From positions 1 to 52,782 of the forward strand of contig NZ_BOQD01000045.1 in assembly GCF_018332515.1 (NCBI RefSeq): 52,782 nucleotides of DNA. Reading direction: 5' to 3'. How positions within the stretch are numbered: the first letter of the stretch is position 1; each line of letters starts with the position of its first letter. The DNA comes from Bacillus hominis. GTDB taxonomy: Bacteria; Bacillota; Bacilli; Bacillales; Bacillaceae_G. The notes under the pieces were generated by a model. The model saw only the letters and a program-made list of their open reading frames with translations, searched no databases and had not been told where the DNA came from. Shown here one piece after another: positions 44,590-52,782 of the stretch. The position numbers were made by a program, and so were the translations under genes.

Positions 44590-45453
44590 CTACTCTATAC
44601 TTTTCCATAAATATAACGCTGCATAACTGCAGTATGGTTCACACTCTTGTTTCACTTTTTCTAAAAATACATCATCAGGTTTATCCTCTAATCGAAATAT
44701 CCCTTGCACCGCACGCTGAATCCCAATGTCAGTTTTCGGAAACATATTTTTCCGTCCAAGCCCAAACATTAAAAAGTTTTGCACTGTCCATGCACCAATC
44801 CCCCTAATCGGTAACAATTGTGCCGAAACCTCTTCTTCCGCCCTGGTTTCTATACTCGCTAAGTCTAATGTACCGCTAACAATACTTTGACCTAATCCTA
44901 CTATATATTCAGCCTTTCGTTGACTAAACTTCTGCTCTCTCAATTCCTCTATTGAAATATTTGCTACTATTTCCGGAGTGGGGAAAAAGAATACACCATT
45001 CTTCTCTGTTCCATATCGTTTTACAAATTGTTCTGTTAACACAGTAGCAAATTTCAAATTTATTTGTTGATGAATGATACAGCGAAGAAGACAAGCGAAA
45101 TAATCAAATTCTAAAATAATTGGAGTATAAGCATATGTTTCAAATAGTGGACGTAATGATGTGTTTAAAAAATGATTTTGTATATCTTGAAACGGTTCAT
45201 TCCAATGAAAAATGGCTCTCATTCGTTTCATGACTTTCTCCGGATCTCCTGTTTGACTAGAAATCCAAAACTGTGGATTTTGAACAGTACCAATCCCTTG
45301 CAAGCGAACAACAACCTGTTCCTCATCTATACAAAGCGGGACATAAATGACTTTCTCATCTAATTGAATGACGTTAAGAGGATCAAAAGATAACCGTTTT
45401 AATACCTCTTCAAAATGATACGGATACTCTAACGTAACATGTTCGCTCCACAT
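44590..45453 (-). CDS. DNA-3-methyladenine glycosylase II (AlkA/YfjP type)
   Basis: Removes alkylated purines from DNA. The 287-residue protein has an N-terminal beta domain, then the HhH-GPD core with [16 protein letters not shown] and the catalytic aspartate in [10 protein letters not shown]. No iron-sulphur cluster, as expected for AlkA. GGGG six bases before ATG 45453 (MWSEHVT) favours that start over the upstream ATG that touches its AAGG. Adjacent to the RNA methyltransferase as in B. subtilis yfjP-yfjO. Confidence 0.88.
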   Translation of the reverse strand: MWSEHVTLEYPYHFEEVLKRLSFDPLNVIQLDEKVIYVPLCIDEEQVVVRLQGIGTVQNPQFWISSQTGDPEKVMKRMRAIFHWNEPFQDIQNHFLNTSLRPLFETYAYTPIILEFDYFACLLRCIIHQQINLKFATVLTEQFVKRYGTEKNGVFFFPTPEIVANISIEELREQKFSQRKAEYIVGLGQSIVSGTLDLASIETRAEEEVSAQLLPIRGIGAWTVQNFLMFGLGRKNMFPKTDIGIQRAVQGIFRLEDKPDDVFLEKVKQECEPYCSYAALYLWKSIE

Positions 45454-45494
45454 ACGTTTCCCCATCCTTTTTACACATCATTATAGCATGAGAA

Positions 45495-45520
45495 AACCGC
45501 AAGCATACATGCTTACGGTT
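45495..45520 (-). terminator. pdaA terminator
   Basis: AACCG-C-AAGCAT pairs with ATGCTT-A-CGGTT (one mismatch); T residues follow on the minus strand. The right arm includes the pdaA stop. Confidence 0.75.
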
Positions 45521-46295
45521 GATTGCTTTTTACTAAGTCATCTAGACTTTTAAAATGATACCCTTTCTCGCGCAAATCATCAATGATTTTCGCAAGTGCT
45601 TCTGCATTATCTTTCGAGATTGCATGAAGTAATAAAACAGATCCTGGATGAATCATCGTCATTACATTGTTATGCGCATATTGCCATCCTCTTTGCTGAT
45701 CCACTTTCCAATCAAGAAATGCAAGTGACCAAAATACATTATAGTAGCCCATTTCTTTCGTAAGAGCTAATGTTCTTTCACTAAATACGCCGCGCGGAGG
45801 ACGTACATATTTCACTTCTTTTTGCCCAGTTACTTTTTTTATTTCCTCTGTCACACTCGTTAATTCTTCACGAAGTTTTACATCATTGACTGTTGTAAAA
45901 TCAGGGTGACTCCACGAATGATTTCCAATAATATGTCCTTCATCCTTCATTCGTAATAACAAATCTTTTTGTGTTTTAATATAATGCCCTGTTACAAAGA
46001 AAGTTGCCGGTACTTTTTTCTCTTTTAATACATCTAAGATTTTCCCTGTGTATCCATTCTCATATCCATTATCGAATGTTAAATAAATATCTTTTTTCTT
46101 CGTGTCCCCTAAATAAAACCCACCATTTTTTTGTAGTAAATCCGTATATAGTTTCCCTGCATCTGGTACTGTTTCATTTTTAGGACGCGGAATCCCCCAG
46201 TTATGTGGAGTATTTGTATAAGCCAATGTTGAAACTGGAACAAGTGCCATCATAATTGAAAAAATGAGACCTATATATAACCATTTATATTTCAT
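45513..46295 (-). CDS. pdaA: Polysaccharide deacetylase PdaA (muramic delta-lactam synthesis)
   Basis: Needed to make muramic delta-lactam in spore cortex peptidoglycan, without which spores do not complete germination. The 260-residue protein has a signal peptide (cleavage near residue 25, TLAYT) and a NodB domain: TFDNGYENG (the D-N form typical of PdaA), HSWSHPDF metal histidines and RPPRGVF. GAAAGGAG lies 8 bases before ATG 46295. Expected to be a forespore gene. Confidence 0.92.
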   Translation of the reverse strand: MKYKWLYIGLIFSIMMALVPVSTLAYTNTPHNWGIPRPKNETVPDAGKLYTDLLQKNGGFYLGDTKKKDIYLTFDNGYENGYTGKILDVLKEKKVPATFFVTGHYIKTQKDLLLRMKDEGHIIGNHSWSHPDFTTVNDVKLREELTSVTEEIKKVTGQKEVKYVRPPRGVFSERTLALTKEMGYYNVFWSLAFLDWKVDQQRGWQYAHNNVMTMIHPGSVLLLHAISKDNAEALAKIIDDLREKGYHFKSLDDLVKSNQP

Positions 46296-46386
46296 AAATA
46301 GTCTCCTTTCCATATATAATCGTACCTGTAGTTTCTGTTGCTGTGCATTCTTTCATGCTAAACATGTTTTTCTATATATACCAAAA

Positions 46387-46417
46387 AAATGCACCTCGAA
46401 TGATTCGAGGTGCATTT
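46387..46417 (-). terminator. fumA terminator
   Basis: AAATGCACCTCGAA pairs with TTCGAGGTGCATTT around a 3-base loop; TTTTT follows on the minus strand. Confidence 0.9.
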
Positions 46418-46421
46418 TTGT

Positions 46422-47942
46422 TTACTTAAATACTGGCTCTTTAAAGCTCGCTAATTTTTCAAGTGATGTTTTATCAACATCAGCATGCAAACTATTACCA
46501 TGAGAGTCCATCGTTACAACTGCTTTAAATCCTTCAATACGTAAGTGCCACATTGCTTCTGGGATACCAAATTGTAAGAAATCAACATCTTTCACTTCTT
46601 TAATACATTCAGCATAATATTGCGCTGCACCACCAATTGCATTTAAGTACACACCACCGTGTTCTTCTAAAGCAGCTAATGTTTTCGCACCCATTCCACC
46701 TTTACCAATTACAGCACGGATACCGAACTTTTTCATAATATCGCCTTGGTATGGTTCTTCACGAATACTTGTCGTTGGACCTGCCGCTTTAATTTGCCAG
46801 TTGTCATTCTCATCTTTTACTACAACTGGACCACAGTGATAAATAACTTGTCCATTTAAGTCTACTGGACAATCATTATCCATTAAATGCTTATGGATTG
46901 CGTCACGGCCTGTATACATCATGCCATTAATTGTTACAACATCACCAACGCGAAGTTCACGAATTTGTTCTTCTGTAATTGGTGCTTGCAATACGATTTC
47001 GCGCTGCTCTGTTTTTTCTTGTACTTCGTGCTGAAGTGTATCGTCACCTTCTTGATATAGCCAATCCATAATTTCTCCTGTTTCAGGATGGATTTTCACA
47101 CCAAGGCGGCGATATGCCCAGCAATTATACGCAACAGATACGTAAAAGCTAGCTGGCAAACGATTATATACGCCAATTTTACAACCAAGTAAAGTTGTTT
47201 CTCCGCCAAATCCCATCGTACCAATGCCAAGCTTATTCGCATTTTCTAATACGTACTCTTCAAGTTTTTGTAACTCTGGTACTGGATTAACATCATCTAA
47301 TGTACGGAATAATTGATTTTTTGCTAATTCGTAACCTGATGTGCGGTCTCCCCCGATACCAACACCAATTACACCTGCACTACAACCTTGACCTTGCGCT
47401 TGATATACTGCATGAAGAAGGCATTTACGAATTCCTTCTAAATCACGACCTGCGCGTCCAAGTCCTTCTAATTCACACGGTAAGCTATACTGAATATTTT
47501 TATTCTCACAGCCGCCGCCCTTTAAAATTAAACGTGCATCAATATAATCTTTTTCCCATTGCTCAAACTTAATAACTGGTGTACCTGGCCCTAAATTGTT
47601 TCCGCTATTATCTCCAAAAAGAGAATCAACAGAGTTAGGACGGAGTTTACCATCTTTTGTCGCCCGCTCAAGCGCACTATAGATAGCTTCCTTCAGTTTT
47701 AATTGATTCACACCAACCGGTGTATAAATTTTAAACGTTGGCATCCCTGTATCTTGGCAAATCGGCGAGATATTATCATCTGCCATTTTAATGTTATTCG
47801 TAATTGTGCCAAGTGCCATCGCAGAACGAGTCCCTGCATTTTCTCGTTCCTTTGCTTGTTGAATTGCACGACGAACATCTTTCGGTAAGTTCGTTGACGT
47901 TTCAACAACTAGTTGATACATGCTTTCTTGAAGCTTTTCCAT
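46422..47942 (-). CDS. fumA: Class I (iron-sulphur) fumarate hydratase
   Basis: Interconverts fumarate and malate. The 506-residue protein joins the N-terminal alpha and C-terminal beta domains of class I hydro-lyases in one chain. The three 4Fe-4S cysteines are visible in ICQDTGMP, GGGCENKN and TTLLGCKIGV. GAGGGGG lies 8 bases before ATG 47942; the longest frame adds 29 unsupported residues. Bacillus also has the class II FumC elsewhere. Oxygen-sensitive by family. Confidence 0.93.
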   Translation of the reverse strand: MEKLQESMYQLVVETSTNLPKDVRRAIQQAKERENAGTRSAMALGTITNNIKMADDNISPICQDTGMPTFKIYTPVGVNQLKLKEAIYSALERATKDGKLRPNSVDSLFGDNSGNNLGPGTPVIKFEQWEKDYIDARLILKGGGCENKNIQYSLPCELEGLGRAGRDLEGIRKCLLHAVYQAQGQGCSAGVIGVGIGGDRTSGYELAKNQLFRTLDDVNPVPELQKLEEYVLENANKLGIGTMGFGGETTLLGCKIGVYNRLPASFYVSVAYNCWAYRRLGVKIHPETGEIMDWLYQEGDDTLQHEVQEKTEQREIVLQAPITEEQIRELRVGDVVTINGMMYTGRDAIHKHLMDNDCPVDLNGQVIYHCGPVVVKDENDNWQIKAAGPTTSIREEPYQGDIMKKFGIRAVIGKGGMGAKTLAALEEHGGVYLNAIGGAAQYYAECIKEVKDVDFLQFGIPEAMWHLRIEGFKAVVTMDSHGNSLHADVDKTSLEKLASFKEPVFK

Positions 47943-48103
47943 TGTTACTTCCCCCTCAATTGTGAACGCTACCAAAACGTTATGAGATGAAAATTCCATC
48001 GTTATGCTCTTCAGCTTTTTATTTATCACGCTATTAAAGTATAAATGAAATTTTTCACAACTTGATTATACCTTTTTTTCTATATTCCTTCTATTATCCG
48101 TAC

Positions 48104-48142
48104 AGAAAAAGGCTACCAATTTTGTATTGGCAGCCTTTTTAA
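48104..48142 (-). terminator. Terminator of the SE1561 gene
   Basis: AAAAAGGCT-A-CCAAT pairs with ATTGG-C-AGCCTTTTT, one mismatch, T-run on the minus strand. Confidence 0.82.
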
Positions 48143-48146
48143 TATA

Positions 48147-48329
48147 TTATTCGTCTTTTTTAAATTGCTCACATTTTAATTCTAATTCATCTAACATCGC
48201 AAGAAGACGATCTACATCTTCTAACTCTACTTCTTCAGGTTCAATTGTATCAATTACTTCAATGAACATATTTAAACGCTCTTTTAAATATACTAATTGT
48301 GTATCTTTATCTTGAATTGCTTTTCCCAT
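48147..48329 (-). CDS. SE1561 family protein
   Basis: Acidic helical protein of 60 residues, probably a coiled coil, with the family-like segment YLKERLNMFIEVIDTIEPE. AAAAGGAG precedes the ATG. Function unknown. Confidence 0.75.
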   Translation of the reverse strand: MGKAIQDKDTQLVYLKERLNMFIEVIDTIEPEEVELEDVDRLLAMLDELELKCEQFKKDE

Positions 48330-48542
48330 GAAGGCACTCTCCTTTTAATTCGAGTTGCTTTTATTATACCGCAAAAATGATTGCTATGGGCATGAAATTT
48401 CATCAATTTTGTCACGGTCATCCGCTATAATGTAAGCCTTCTCTCTTTTTCCGCCAAAAAGTTTCACTTTATAAAAAGTACATATTCTTCTATTATAGAG
48501 AATGGACAAATTGTTATTTCAATAGTCAAAGGAGTATTTCAT
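48330..48542. other. Gap with a bcr1 end fragment
   Basis: GTTTCACTTTAT (48461-48472) equals the right end of bcr1, but the rest of the element is missing, so it may be a decayed remnant or chance. Nothing else recognised. Confidence 0.3.
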
Positions 48543-49670
48543 ATGACGATATCACAAAAAATGAAGCCGATTACTCCTTCTTACGATCCATGGGAAGCGT
48601 ATATGGACCTTGAAGAGTACGGCAAACTACTATTAACAAACGTTGAGTTTACAACGACGACATTATGCAATATGCGTTGCGAGCATTGCGCTGTTGGTTA
48701 CACATTACAGCCGAAAGATCCAAATCCGCTTCCGATGGAGCTTTTATTAAAACGATTAGATGAGATTCCTCATTTACGTTCTTTAAGTATTACTGGCGGA
48801 GAACCTATGCTTTCAAAGAAATCCGTCGACAACTATGTAACACCACTCTTAAAATATGCCCATGAACGAGGCGTTCGCACTCAAATTAACTCAAACTTAA
48901 CTATAGATTTAGCACGTTACGAACAAATTATTCCCTACTTAGATGTATTGCATATTTCACATAACTGGGGAACAATTGATGACTTCGTTGAAGGCGGATT
49001 TGCAATGATGGAGCGTAAACCTACGTATGAACAACGTGCAAAATTATTCGAACGAATGATTACAAATAGTAAAGCTCTATCAGATGCAGGTGTACTCGTA
49101 TCAGCCGAAACGATGCTAAATAAACGAACTCTACCACATATCGAACATATTCATCGTCAAATCGTTGAAGAAATGGGTTGTAAACGTCATGAAGTGCATC
49201 CGATGTATCCAAGTGACTTCGCTAGCACACTTGAAATTTTAACAAAAGACGAAATTCGAAAAGCAATTGAACATTTATTAGAAATTCGTGATGAAAATGT
49301 ATGGATGTTATTTGGAACATTACCTTTCTATGCATGTAGTGATGATGAACGCGATTTAGCTACATTTAAGAAATTACATGAAAGTAAAAATGTAACTGTA
49401 CGTAATGATCCAGATGGCCGTTCTCGTTTAAATGTAAACATTTTCGATGGAAATATTATTGTGACGGACTTTGGTGATGTTCCACTTCTAGGAAACATAC
49501 AAACACACACATTACAAGAAGCATATGAAAAATGGTGCGCTTCAAAAACAGCAAAATCATTAAGCTGTCATTGCCCTGCTGTGAAATGTCTTGGACCGAA
49601 TGTTCTTGTAAAAAACAGCTACTATCCAACAGAAGATTTCTTATCAAAAAAATCAAACCTTATGTTATAA
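48543..49670 (+). CDS. yfkAB: Radical SAM protein YfkAB (CxCxxxxC type)
   Basis: Radical SAM enzyme of unknown substrate, 375 residues. The 4Fe-4S SAM cysteines lie in LCNMRCEHC (C-x3-C-x2-C), the SAM motif is TGGEPM, and the C-terminal CHCPAVKC gives the C-x-C-x4-C that names this subgroup. AAAGGAG precedes the ATG by 8 bases. Followed by yfkD and the antiporter gene, the B. subtilis order. Confidence 0.9.
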   Translation: MTISQKMKPITPSYDPWEAYMDLEEYGKLLLTNVEFTTTTLCNMRCEHCAVGYTLQPKDPNPLPMELLLKRLDEIPHLRSLSITGGEPMLSKKSVDNYVTPLLKYAHERGVRTQINSNLTIDLARYEQIIPYLDVLHISHNWGTIDDFVEGGFAMMERKPTYEQRAKLFERMITNSKALSDAGVLVSAETMLNKRTLPHIEHIHRQIVEEMGCKRHEVHPMYPSDFASTLEILTKDEIRKAIEHLLEIRDENVWMLFGTLPFYACSDDERDLATFKKLHESKNVTVRNDPDGRSRLNVNIFDGNIIVTDFGDVPLLGNIQTHTLQEAYEKWCASKTAKSLSCHCPAVKCLGPNVLVKNSYYPTEDFLSKKSNLML

Positions 49671-49672
49671 AT

Positions 49673-49706
49673 AAAAACGTCAGCTTATATGGGCTGACGT
49701 TTTTTA
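49673..49706. terminator. Bidirectional terminator yfkAB/yfkD
   Basis: AAAAACGTCAGC pairs with GCTGACGTTTTT between convergent genes. Confidence 0.9.
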
Positions 49707-49709
49707 ATT

Positions 49710-50507
49710 TCATTGTGAATGCGACGAGGAAATAAATTTAAAAAACAAATGATCATGAATTGGAATAGCTGCCCCAATTCCTTGAGAAGTAACATTTTTT
49801 ACAACAAGCCTTTTTTGATTTCCCTTTAAAACAAGGTACACTTCTCCAAACGTTACTTTTCCTTTTTCATTTACTGCTGGCGTATAAGCGTATAAATATC
49901 CTAGTTGACTTGGACTAATATTATATACTCGCTCATGTCCAGTACCATAACCAATGGTTGTTTTAAATGAAAGTGGCAATTGTACTTTTTCAAGTGCTTT
50001 TAGTAGCATCATTTTTTTCACATCTGTAGCATCTTTCATATCTGCTGTTAAATCGCCTTCGATTGTCTTTTGAGTTTCTTGTTTATAGCGAAGTGGATAT
50101 AAGCGATCTCCTCCGCGATTATCATACACATTTCGATTCACTTGTTTATATTCCCAATTAATCGATGTATCTATTGATTCATAATTTAATGCCCATTGAC
50201 CTAAATAAATTTTCGCCCGGTACCCTACCGCAAGCGGTGCATTCGAAATTGTTGTTTCATTAAACATTCGAATTAAATCGGGATTTTCAATTTTGATATT
50301 TGCCGTTTTCAATAATTCCTGAGCAAACTTACTTGGCTGCAAGCGCGGCAAATCTTGTGCATCATTTGGAAACGTATTATCTTTTGAAATATTTAAAACA
50401 GATGAAGGCATTTTTGTTCCTACTGTTGTCTTTGCAAAACTCATGTTAGGAAATAATAAAATAAACGAGACCATAGTTGAAAGACATATGCTGTATACTC
50501 GTTTCAC
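49710..50507 (-). CDS. YfkD family secreted protein
   Basis: Protein of 265 residues with an N-terminal signal peptide (cleavage near residue 25, MSFAK). The rest is a soluble extracellular domain without motifs I know; YfkD-like by character and by position between yfkAB and the antiporter gene. It starts with GTG, 8 bases after AGGAG. Function unknown. Confidence 0.75.
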   Translation of the reverse strand: MKRVYSICLSTMVSFILLFPNMSFAKTTVGTKMPSSVLNISKDNTFPNDAQDLPRLQPSKFAQELLKTANIKIENPDLIRMFNETTISNAPLAVGYRAKIYLGQWALNYESIDTSINWEYKQVNRNVYDNRGGDRLYPLRYKQETQKTIEGDLTADMKDATDVKKMMLLKALEKVQLPLSFKTTIGYGTGHERVYNISPSQLGYLYAYTPAVNEKGKVTFGEVYLVLKGNQKRLVVKNVTSQGIGAAIPIHDHLFFKFISSSHSQ

Positions 50508-50588
50508 CTGTCTGGCTCCTTCCTATGTAAAGGTATATATACTACTTCATTTATTGTTTTCTCTGAGCACAATTGTTATGCCTATTTT

Positions 50589-51644
50589 TCATAATAAATA
50601 AAAACCAATTCCCATAATGACATACGCCGCTAGTAAAGTGCCGCCTTCAAACCAGTTTGTATCTCCATCATTGGAAATCGCAATCGTTAAGAAAACGGCT
50701 GTAATCATAGACACAAGTTCTGGTATGGTAAATACTAAAGGCATCCTCTGCGCGAAGAACATAGATAGCAATACTAATACAGGAGCAACAAACATGGCGA
50801 TTTGTAATGTAGAGCCTATTGCAATTTCGACTGCAATATTTACTTTATTTTTATAAGCCATAATAATTGCAGATGCATGTTCCGCTGCATTTCCAACAAT
50901 TGCAACGATAATAACCCCTATAAATAACTCTGACCAACCAAATGATTTTGCAACAGTTTCAAAAGTATGCACGAGCGCCTCTGATACATAAGCTACCGCC
51001 AGTGTTGCTATCGCTAAAATAAGGAGTGCCTTCCCTTTCGACCACTCTGGCTCTTCTTCATGCGCTACTTCGTCACTTTTATGTTGATATACACCACGGT
51101 GCGTAACTAACTTAAATAGCAATGCAGCAAGGTACATAATAATCATGATGATAGAAACACCAATACTTAATTGATACGTCTTTCCAGCATCCATCTTCAT
51201 TGAAAAAATCTCCGGAATAACAAAGGCTACGACAACAGCAAATATTAATAAAGCTGAATTATGTCTTGCATCATAAACATTGAAACTTTGTCTTTTATAC
51301 TTAAGGCCACCTATAAAGAAGGATAACCCTCCTACCAGTAATAAGTTTCCAAGTACAGAACCAGTTAAGGAAGCTAAAACAACTTCTGTTAATCCTGCCT
51401 GAAGTGCAAAAATTGAAATGATAAGTTCAACCGCATTACCGAAAGTTGCATTTAATAAACCACCTATCCGAGGCCCAGAAACGATTGCTAAACTTTCTGT
51501 CGCCCTCCCCATAAAACCAGCTAATGCAATAATAGTAATGCAGTATACAACAAACATAATGGTTTGTGGCCAATGAAGTGTTTTTCCGATTACAGAAAGT
51601 GGTACACCTATAAGCGCTACTATAAGAAATATTTTATTAAACAT
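50589..51644 (-). CDS. Calcium/proton antiporter (CaCA/ChaA family, YfkE-like)
   Basis: Exports Ca2+ in exchange for protons. The 351-residue protein has about 11 transmembrane helices and both alpha-repeat signatures, GNAVELIISI and GNAAEHASAI, with the transport glutamates. A charged loop (EVAHEEEPEW) lies between the halves. ATG 51644 is 9 bases after GGAAGG; the ATG three codons earlier touches it. Upstream of yfkD on the same strand. Confidence 0.9.
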   Translation of the reverse strand: MFNKIFLIVALIGVPLSVIGKTLHWPQTIMFVVYCITIIALAGFMGRATESLAIVSGPRIGGLLNATFGNAVELIISIFALQAGLTEVVLASLTGSVLGNLLLVGGLSFFIGGLKYKRQSFNVYDARHNSALLIFAVVVAFVIPEIFSMKMDAGKTYQLSIGVSIIMIIMYLAALLFKLVTHRGVYQHKSDEVAHEEEPEWSKGKALLILAIATLAVAYVSEALVHTFETVAKSFGWSELFIGVIIVAIVGNAAEHASAIIMAYKNKVNIAVEIAIGSTLQIAMFVAPVLVLLSMFFAQRMPLVFTIPELVSMITAVFLTIAISNDGDTNWFEGGTLLAAYVIMGIGFYLL

Positions 51645-51823
51645 GCTTTTCATCCTTCCATCGTATGTATTTCTCCTCGATATTATTATTATTCATCTCC
51701 TAACTTGTCCGATTTCATCACAATTACGTTTAAAAAATTGGAATGAAGAAAACAGTATAAAAGATATTGAAATCATCTTGTTTGAGCAGAGAGAATTATA
51801 AATTATGAAAAGAGGTTAAAAAT

Positions 51824-52240
51824 ATGCACTTAAAAGAAAAAATCGCAACGATTATTCAAGGACAAAGAACTGGTGTGTTATCTACTGTACGTAACGAGAA
51901 GCCGCATAGTGCCTTTATGATGTTTTTCCATGAAGATTTTGTACTATACGTTGCAACAGATCGAAAATCAAAAAAGATAACAGATATTGAAAATAATCCA
52001 AATGTACATGTACTACTCGGACGAGAAGGAAAAAAATTAGATGAAGATTATATAGAGGTTGAAGGCTTAGCTTCAATCGAAGAAGATTCAACATTAAAAA
52101 ACAAGTTTTGGAATAATAGCTTAAAACGCTGGTTACTTGGTGCCGAAGACCCTAATTACGTGCTGATAAAAATCAATCCAGACACAATTTATTACATCGA
52201 TAGTGCTGGTGCGACTGAGCCCGAGTTTTTACGACTATAA
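51824..52240 (+). CDS. Pyridoxamine 5'-phosphate oxidase family protein
   Basis: Flavin- or haem-binding split-barrel protein of 138 residues, of the general stress protein 26 type. GVLSTVRNEKPHSAFM (strands 1-2) and VLYVATDRKSKKITDI are the fold's hallmarks. Not a true PdxH, which is longer. Substrate unknown. AGAGG precedes the ATG. Confidence 0.82.
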   Translation: MHLKEKIATIIQGQRTGVLSTVRNEKPHSAFMMFFHEDFVLYVATDRKSKKITDIENNPNVHVLLGREGKKLDEDYIEVEGLASIEEDSTLKNKFWNNSLKRWLLGAEDPNYVLIKINPDTIYYIDSAGATEPEFLRL

Positions 52241-52243
52241 AAT

Positions 52244-52273
52244 AAAACAAGCCCCCTTAGGTGGGCTTGTTTT
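52244..52273 (+). terminator. Terminator of the PNPOx-family gene
   Basis: AAAACAAGCCC pairs with GGGCTTGTTTT directly after the stop. Confidence 0.88.
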
Positions 52274-52393
52274 GTCGAAAGGTTCTTCTGAAAAAAATAA
52301 TAAAATAGGTGGAACTTTCTAAAGATTCTGTTATATAATAGCAGTAACTTAAATAAACTGTATTAAAACAGATTGAGAGGGGAAATAAAATTG

Positions 52394-52540
52394 ATGAAAA
52401 GAGAAGAACGAAAAAATATGATTGAGTTTATTGAAAAGAAAAAAGGGATTGAACGTGACGAATTATTATTTATGACGGATGATGAAGTAGAACATATTTA
52501 TAATGTAACGTACTTTTTATATGAAGAAATAGCAGAGTAG
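52394..52540 (+). CDS. BH0509 family protein
   Basis: Small protein of 48 residues with the family core RKNMIEFIEKKKGIERDELL and MTDDEVEHIYNVTY. AGAGGGG lies 11 bases before the ATG and 8 before an in-frame TTG one codon upstream, so TTG may be used. Function unknown. A terminator follows. Confidence 0.78.
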   Translation: MKREERKNMIEFIEKKKGIERDELLFMTDDEVEHIYNVTYFLYEEIAE

Positions 52541-52546
52541 TATAAT

Positions 52547-52583
52547 AAACCCCCACCTTATTAAAAATATAGGGCGGGGGTTT
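52547..52583 (+). terminator. BH0509 gene terminator
   Basis: AAACCCCC (52547-52554) pairs with GGGGGTTT (52576-52583), extended by weaker inner pairs. Confidence 0.8.
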
Positions 52584-52592
52584 ATTTCGTTA

Positions 52593-52725
52593 TTTATCCC
52601 GCTATTTGCGGGCAGTAAAACTCCCACCTCAAAATTCAGGTGGAGCAAAGAAGTTAGGTGGGAGTCGGGCTAATAATCAGCGGGGGATGAACCACCACCC
52701 CCACTGATTAAAAGTTCACACTATA
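52593..52725 (+). repeat. bcr1-type repeat, about 133 bp, degraded right end
   Basis: Starts TTTATCCCGCTATTTGCGGG with the arms CTCCCACCT and AGGTGGGAG and the hairpin CAGCGGGGG with CCCCCACTG. The right end reads GTTCACACTAT in place of TTTCACTTTAT, so the boundary is approximate. Confidence 0.82.
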
Positions 52726-52726
52726 C

Positions 52727-52756
52727 ATGACAATGAGAATGATTTTCATGTATAAT
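52727..52756 (+). promoter_or_regulatory. Promoter with Fur box for a gene beyond the window
   Basis: ATGACA (-35, 52727-52732) and a perfect TATAAT (-10, 52751-52756) are 18 bases apart. The spacer holds TGAGAATGATTTTCA (52734-52748), which fits the 7-1-7 Fur box TGATAATNATTATCA with two changes. A GGAGG at 52768-52772 then announces a start codon at or just after the window end. This looks like an iron-repressed gene. Confidence 0.75.
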
Positions 52757-52782
52757 AATGTAAGATTGGAGGAATTTTACTA

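Noticed and set aside
755-52725. Dispersed repeats considered as a CRISPR array or insertion sequence.
   Set aside because: Copies are thousands of bases apart, with no spacers and no transposase; length and ends fit a small non-coding bcr1-type element.

Overview
The window reads as core chromosome of a Bacillus cereus-group bacterium (B. cereus, anthracis or thuringiensis type). It is AT-rich with strong Gram-positive ribosome binding sites, and it carries spore genes (sspE, sspK, ugtP, pdaA). Gene order largely follows the B. subtilis yfh-yga and yfj-yfk blocks. Seven copies of a short TTTAT-bounded repeat match what I recall as the B. cereus-group repeat bcr1. I see no phage, insertion sequence, rRNA or CRISPR.

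Layout. 0-5.8 kb: perR with its own promoter and a PerR box, peroxiredoxin bcp, a small K+ channel, a three-gene ABC-2 exporter, and the second glutamate-1-semialdehyde aminotransferase gene (gsaB/hemL2). 6-10.4 kb: a lone glutamate synthase large subunit. 10.7-23.2 kb: the yfh-yga block (ygaE-like, ygaD-like ABC exporter, ygaC nucleotide phosphatase, ygaB, sspE, mutY, yfhP, yfhJ, sspK, yfhH, recX, yfhF, yfhE), with an amidohydrolase gene and a tRNA-like element that ends in a terminator before an acetyltransferase gene. 23.3-23.5 kb: a dense cluster of DnaA boxes with no gene. 23.6-28.3 kb: ugtP and the anaerobic pflB-pflA pair. 28.7-31.2 kb: a glycosyltransferase remnant truncated by a bcr1 copy, two DUF2642 genes and a membrane-anchored serine hydrolase. 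31.4-34.2 kb: N-acetylglucosamine PTS with CcpA (cre) sites, and glutaminase. 34.4-37.7 kb: a DUF3969 gene, an MntP/YtaF-like membrane protein, an XRE-DUF1232 regulator and an M20 peptidase.

37.8-41.3 kb is an amino-acid permease and a lipoyl-domain protein facing a sigma-54 activator. A near-consensus -24/-12 promoter and an inverted repeat lie between them, so this looks like a sigma-54-controlled catabolic unit. 41.4-52.8 kb: two small membrane proteins, truA paralogue, rRNA methyltransferase with alkA, pdaA, class I fumarase, yfkAB, yfkD, the cation/proton antiporter, a flavin-type stress protein and a BH0509-family protein. The window ends in a promoter with a Fur box whose gene lies just outside.

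Main points for a second look: the DnaA-box cluster (23323-23513); the tRNA-like/terminator/anti-stem arrangement (22243-22409); the sigma-54 unit; and the bcr1 copies, four of which sit at gene 3' ends and rewrite C-termini or stop codons. Start codons were moved from the longest open frame wherever a ribosome binding site favoured another codon; this is said in each entry.
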